From Variovorax sp. V213 (lineage in GTDB: Bacteria > Pseudomonadota > Gammaproteobacteria > Burkholderiales > Burkholderiaceae_C), in NCBI RefSeq assembly GCF_041154455.1, contig NZ_AP028665.1, forward strand, positions 496,001 to 560,000: a DNA stretch of 64,000 bases, written 5' to 3'. The notes beneath the pieces are model-generated. The model saw only the letters and a list, made by a program, of their open reading frames with translations, was not told the origin of the DNA and did no database searches. Shown here one piece after another: positions 60,855 through 64,000 of the stretch. Made by a program: the position numbers and the translations under genes. Positions within the stretch are counted from its first letter, which is position 1, and each line of letters opens with the position of its first letter.

Positions 60855-61637
60855 TCATTCGCGTTGGGCCCGGAACGCGGCTTCCCCGGCGTCCGACACC
60901 TCGACCCACTTCTGGTCGGGTGCTGCTTCCGCGGCGTAGTTGTCGTGCCAGTTCCACCACTTGTAGGTCGGTGTCTGGGGGTAGCCCTCGGGCGAGTCTT
61001 CCCAGACCTCCTGCCGGCCCAGCGGCGTGATGTCGAGGTAATTCCAGGTGTTCCCCATCTGCTCGTCGCCGCGGTTGTTGGTGAAGTAAGTGCGGAACAC
61101 GCGATCGCCATCGCGGAAGAACACGTTGGTGCCGTGCCACTCGTCGACGCCGAAGTCGGCGTCGAAACTGTCGGTGAGGGTGAACCACGGGATCTCCCAG
61201 CCCATGCGTGACTTGAGCCGAGCGATGTCCCTCTGCGGCGCACGCGAGACGAAGACGAGGGTGGTGTCGCGCGCGTTCAAGTGGGCGACGTGGGCAACCT
61301 GGTCGGCCACCATCGAGCAGCCCCGGCAGGCGTGGTCGGGCCAGCCGAACACGCCGGGCTCGAAGAAGGCGCGGTAGACGATCAACTGGCGCCGGCCGCC
61401 GAACAGATCCGGCAGGCTGGCCTTGCCCGCGGGTCCTTCGAATGCATACGCTTCTTCCACCGCCGTCCAAGGCATTCGCCGGCGCTCGGCGGCCAACGCG
61501 TCGCCTGCGCGGGTGTGGGCCTTTTCCTTCACGAGAAGTTGTTTGCGCGCGGCCTCCCACGCCTGGGGCGATACCACGGGGGGTGTCTGCATGGCGGGCT
61601 GCCCGCCTTTGGCTCCGTTCTGGATTGAGGTACTCAT
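60855..61637 (-). CDS. DUF899 thioredoxin-like protein
   Basis: 260 residues. The DUF899 core is clear: VSPQAWEAARKQLLVKEKAHTRAGDALAAERRRMPW near the N-terminus, RAFFEPGVFGWPDHACRGCSMVADQVAHVAHLNARDTTLVFVSRAP, and GWEIPWFTLTDSFDADFGV. The C-x-x-C found here (CRGC) lies where thioredoxin-like folds keep their redox pair, but catalysis is unproven. It is divergent from the Nudix gene; AGGAG precedes the start. Confidence 0.88.
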   Translation of the reverse strand: MSTSIQNGAKGGQPAMQTPPVVSPQAWEAARKQLLVKEKAHTRAGDALAAERRRMPWTAVEEAYAFEGPAGKASLPDLFGGRRQLIVYRAFFEPGVFGWPDHACRGCSMVADQVAHVAHLNARDTTLVFVSRAPQRDIARLKSRMGWEIPWFTLTDSFDADFGVDEWHGTNVFFRDGDRVFRTYFTNNRGDEQMGNTWNYLDITPLGRQEVWEDSPEGYPQTPTYKWWNWHDNYAAEAAPDQKWVEVSDAGEAAFRAQRE

Positions 61638-61858
61638 CGCTCAAATCTCCTGGTTCGGCGAACTCCTGCGCCTCATGGCCGAAGCGCGATTCATCCGCCG
61701 CTTGTTGGTGATCGCTCGTTATCGAGCCGGGAGAGACAGTTTGGCGCCGCAAGTCGAAGGCTGGGAGTAACAAGTGTGGCGGGATTGCAGAGGAGCCGCC
61801 GGCGCAGCCACGGCGCGGCATGGCGCGCCTGCCTCCGTCTGGCGACAATCGGCTGGCT

Positions 61859-62308
61859 ATGAAAACCACCTCCTATGGCGTGCTCTTCTTCAACGAGCAA
61901 GGCCAGCTCCTGCTGGCGCACGCGACTGGCCAGCAGCACTGGGACATCCCGAAGGGCGGGGCGGAAGCGGGCGAATCCGCATGCGAGGCGGCCATCCGCG
62001 AAGTCAGGGAGGAGACGGGCATCGAGCTGACCGCGGATTCGATGGAGGAGCTCGGCCGCATGGCGTACTCGGCGCGCAAGGACCTGCACCTGTTCCGCGT
62101 CGTCCTGCACACGCGCGACTGCGACATTGCGGCCTGCAAGTGCACGAGCTTCTTTCCTCACCACGCCTCGGGCGTGATGACGCCCGAAGTGGACCGGTTC
62201 CGGTGGGTGGATATCGCAGACATACCGGCCTTCGCCGCGAAGTCGATGACGGCACTGCTTCGGAAGCTGCCGGGTTTCGAGGCGATGCCGCCTGAGAAAT
62301 CCGGGTGA
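61859..62308 (+). CDS. Nudix hydrolase
   Basis: 149 residues. The Nudix box spans about residues 34-56 with the key pattern G-x5-E-x7-REVxEETG (KGGAEAGES, AAIREVREETGIEL). The substrate, a nucleoside diphosphate derivative, cannot be told. ATG 61859 gives MKTTSYGVLFF, the normal Nudix opening; an upstream in-frame ATG at 61820 adds an unlikely tail. Confidence 0.9.
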   Translation: MKTTSYGVLFFNEQGQLLLAHATGQQHWDIPKGGAEAGESACEAAIREVREETGIELTADSMEELGRMAYSARKDLHLFRVVLHTRDCDIAACKCTSFFPHHASGVMTPEVDRFRWVDIADIPAFAAKSMTALLRKLPGFEAMPPEKSG

Positions 62309-62350
62309 AGACGGCCGTCGCTGGCACCGCGGGAGCGGCGCGGCACGCTC

Positions 62351-62412
62351 TGCTACGATCCGGTCCACGGGAAAACAGCCTCCCGTTCTGCAAAGTCAGA
62401 CGGTGTTCCGTC
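62351..62412 (+). promoter_or_regulatory. Structured leader upstream of the small ORF and MFS gene
   Basis: A TGC-TACGAT extended -10-like element (62351-62359) is followed by two hairpins: ACGGGA-N8-TCCCGT at 62367-62386 and GACGG-TGTT-CCGTC at 62399-62412. TCTG/CAGA at 62387-62400 could pair instead of the second stem, so two folds are possible. No known riboswitch consensus was recognised. Confidence 0.45.
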
Positions 62413-62428
62413 CAAGTGCTGGTGACTC

Positions 62429-62575
62429 ATGATGGAGCTATTCATGGACACCGCCTTGCCTGACGCACCTCCTGCGCTTTCTGCGCGTCTGCAGCCTGTT
62501 TCCTTCACCCAAGTTCTTCGCCTCTGGCGCCATCTCGGCGTCGGCAGGCCGGATTCCTCGAAGGAAGCGCCATGA
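62429..62575 (+). CDS. 48-codon ORF translationally coupled to the MFS gene
   Basis: Starts with two ATGs (62429, 62432) and reads 48 codons to a TGA that overlaps the MFS start codon as ATGA. The product (MMELFMDTALPDAPPALSAR...) is soluble-looking, has no membrane helix and no recognised family. The coupling and the structured leader argue for a real small protein or leader peptide controlling MFS translation; no strong ribosome site is seen before it (GGTGA at 62421). Confidence 0.5.
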   Translation: MMELFMDTALPDAPPALSARLQPVSFTQVLRLWRHLGVGRPDSSKEAP

Positions 62576-63834
62576 GTGCCACTCCCTTGTTCCGACCGGG
62601 CATCGTTCTGGCGCGCCTGCTGCCCCCGGGGGTCGACCCTGGCGCCTTGCCCTTGCTTGCCGCACGGGGGCTGCGCGCCTTCGGGGACGGGTACATGGCG
62701 GTGCTGCTGCCGGCCTACCTGCTGTCGATCGGCCTGGGCACGCTGGAGGTGGGCCTCGTCAGCACGGCGACGATGCTGGGTTCGGCACTTGCCACCCTCG
62801 CGGTGGGCGCGTGGGGGTATCGCTTCGCGGGCGGACGGTTGCTGCGCGGCGCCGCCTTGCTGATGGCGGCGACGGGCCTGGGCTTTGCGGGCCTGTCGTC
62901 ATTCTGGCCGTTGCTGGTCGTCGCGCTGGTCGGCACGCTCAATCCCAGTTCTGGCGACGTCAGTGTGTTTCTTCCCCTCGAGCATGCCCGCCTGGCCGCG
63001 GCGGCACAGGGTCATGCCCGCACGGCACTGTTTGCGCGCTACAGCCTGTTGGGTGCGTTGTGCGCGGCGTTGGGCGCGCTGGCCGCCGCCGTGCCGGACT
63101 GGCTGGTTCGGCACAGCGAGTTCGCGAGGATCGACGCGCTGCGCGGGATGTTCGCGATCTACGCGGCCATTGGGCTCGCTGTCTTCTGGCTCTACCGGCA
63201 TCTGCCCGCAGATGCCGGCGCCAACAGCGCGCAGAGCGCGCCTGTCGCACCGGCACCTCTTGGGCCATCGCGCCGCGTCGTGGTGCGATTGGCGGCACTC
63301 TTCAGCGTCGACGCGTTTGCCGGCGGACTGGCGGTCAACGCGCTGATGTCGCTGTGGCTGCTGGAGCGATTCGGACTCTCGCTGACGCAGGCTGGCGTGT
63401 TCTTCTTCTGGACCGGCTTGCTCGGTGCCGCGTCGCAGCTTGCCGCGCCTGTGGTCGCCCGACGCATCGGCTTGCTCAACACCATGGTCTTCACCCACTT
63501 GCCGGCCAACGTCTGTCTGGTGCTGGCGGCGCTGGTACCCAGCTTGCCCGTCGCGCTCGGCCTGTTGATGGTTCGCAGTGCGCTGTCGTCGATGGATGTG
63601 CCCACGCGAACGGCCTATGTGATGGCGGTCGTGACGCCGGCGGAACGCAGCGCCGCGGCGAGCTTCACCGCCGTGCCACGCAGCCTGGCCGCGGCCATCA
63701 GCCCCACGATCAGCGGCGCGCTGTTCGCGGCCGGGTGGATCTCGTTGCCGCTCATCGCCTGCGGGCTGCTCAAGATTTCCTACGACCTTGCACTCTGGCG
63801 GGCCATGCGGCGCGATCGGGTCGACGGCGAGTGA
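62572..63834 (+). CDS. MFS transporter
   Basis: 420 residues with about twelve hydrophobic helices in two halves, joined by a polar linker near residues 210-235 (PADAGANSAQSAPVAP). A loop-2/3-type motif follows helix 2 (GAWGYRFAGGRLLRGAALL). FGDGYMAVLLPAYLLSIGLGTLEVGLV in helix 1 is typical of uncharacterised efflux-type members. AAGGAAG lies five bases before ATG 62572. Cargo unknown. Confidence 0.88.
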   Translation: MSATPLFRPGIVLARLLPPGVDPGALPLLAARGLRAFGDGYMAVLLPAYLLSIGLGTLEVGLVSTATMLGSALATLAVGAWGYRFAGGRLLRGAALLMAATGLGFAGLSSFWPLLVVALVGTLNPSSGDVSVFLPLEHARLAAAAQGHARTALFARYSLLGALCAALGALAAAVPDWLVRHSEFARIDALRGMFAIYAAIGLAVFWLYRHLPADAGANSAQSAPVAPAPLGPSRRVVVRLAALFSVDAFAGGLAVNALMSLWLLERFGLSLTQAGVFFFWTGLLGAASQLAAPVVARRIGLLNTMVFTHLPANVCLVLAALVPSLPVALGLLMVRSALSSMDVPTRTAYVMAVVTPAERSAAASFTAVPRSLAAAISPTISGALFAAGWISLPLIACGLLKISYDLALWRAMRRDRVDGE

Positions 63835-63944
63835 AGAGAGGAGGGCTTGCAGTGCCGCGCGCAACGATGTAGAACGATGGCATTAAGGACCAGATTCGCA
63901 AGCATTTCGAATAGATAGGTCGCTGGTCCAGAAGGAGATGAAGC

Positions 63945-64000
63945 ATGTTGGCAGCCGAATGCGCGTGGGCCATCCTGCGCGCCGAGCACGCTCGCACCCG
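63945..64000 (+). CDS. Start of a gene cut by the window edge, possibly a hemerythrin-like protein
   Basis: AAGGAG lies seven bases before ATG 63945. The 18 visible codons read MLAAECAWAILRAEHART; the ILRAEH segment is the kind of opening seen in hemerythrin HHE-domain proteins, which is slim evidence. A second ATG at 63938 in another frame is worse placed relative to the ribosome site. The 110 bases before it after the MFS stop show nothing else. Confidence 0.45.
   Translation, partial: MLAAECAWAILRAEHART

Overview
The window looks like a chromosomal segment of a high-GC betaproteobacterium of the order Burkholderiales, most like Comamonadaceae/Variovorax. Three things suggest this: strong GC bias with large mirror-frame ORFs, two Bug-type (tripartite tricarboxylate) binding proteins beside sugar-acid enzymes, and a dense set of LysR, Lrp and MarR regulators next to small catabolic operons. 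No insertion sequence, phage gene, tRNA, rRNA or CRISPR array was seen. This is a naming by recognition only; no database was searched.

Layout. 1-3.5 kb: sugar-acid module (IlvD/Edd dehydratase with an apparent frameshift at the left edge, RraA-like aldolase, Bug protein). 3.5-9.0 kb: redox/detoxification block with LysR and MarR regulators, a quinone-oxidoreductase-like protein, an NmrA-like protein, an SDR and an Old Yellow Enzyme; both divergent promoters carry clear palindromes. 9.05-18.9 kb (minus): ten-kilobase operon with a type II HAD, an amine-oxidase-like flavoprotein, a complete peptide-type ABC importer, a tartrate/malate dehydrogenase and a semialdehyde dehydrogenase. 18.9-19.4 kb has no gene. 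19.4-21.2 kb: GNAT and a GhrA-like reductase. 21.3-27.5 kb: DUF2946-like secreted protein, TonB receptor, ABC ATPase and two DUF3526 permeases, a conserved-looking set without an assigned substrate.

27.7-32.6 kb: class III aminotransferase, Lrp regulator and a three-subunit flavin/Fe-S dehydrogenase of the HcnABC/opine-oxidase type. 32.7-37.8 kb: GNAT, SRPBCC protein, two methyltransferase genes (one with two methyltransferase-like domains) and an RgpF-like glycan protein. 37.8-40.8 kb: cupin plus HAD, then an AldB-type aldehyde dehydrogenase behind a good sigma-54 promoter. 40.9-46.2 kb: DUF2231 membrane protein diverging from a copper-resistance operon (two small secreted proteins, TolC-like lipoprotein, multicopper oxidase, cupredoxin, CusF-like protein). 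46.3-47.1 kb: phasin-like protein and a beta-barrel remnant.

47.1-52.1 kb: D-tartrate dehydratase, SDR, Bug protein and DapA-family aldolase on the minus strand, diverging from a LysR gene across a strong inverted repeat. 52.1-60.7 kb (minus): racemase, Lrp, GFA protein, polar amino-acid ABC transporter, D-amino-acid dehydrogenase, ThDP enzyme and a lysine-dehydrogenase-like protein, together suggesting catabolism of an amino acid through its D-form. 60.8-64 kb: DUF899 protein, Nudix hydrolase, a 48-codon ORF translationally coupled to an MFS transporter, and the start of a gene running off the right edge.

The best candidates for something undescribed are the DUF2946/TonB/ABC/DUF3526 system, the amino-acid cluster with its dense GTCA operator region, and the structured leader plus small coupled ORF before the MFS gene.
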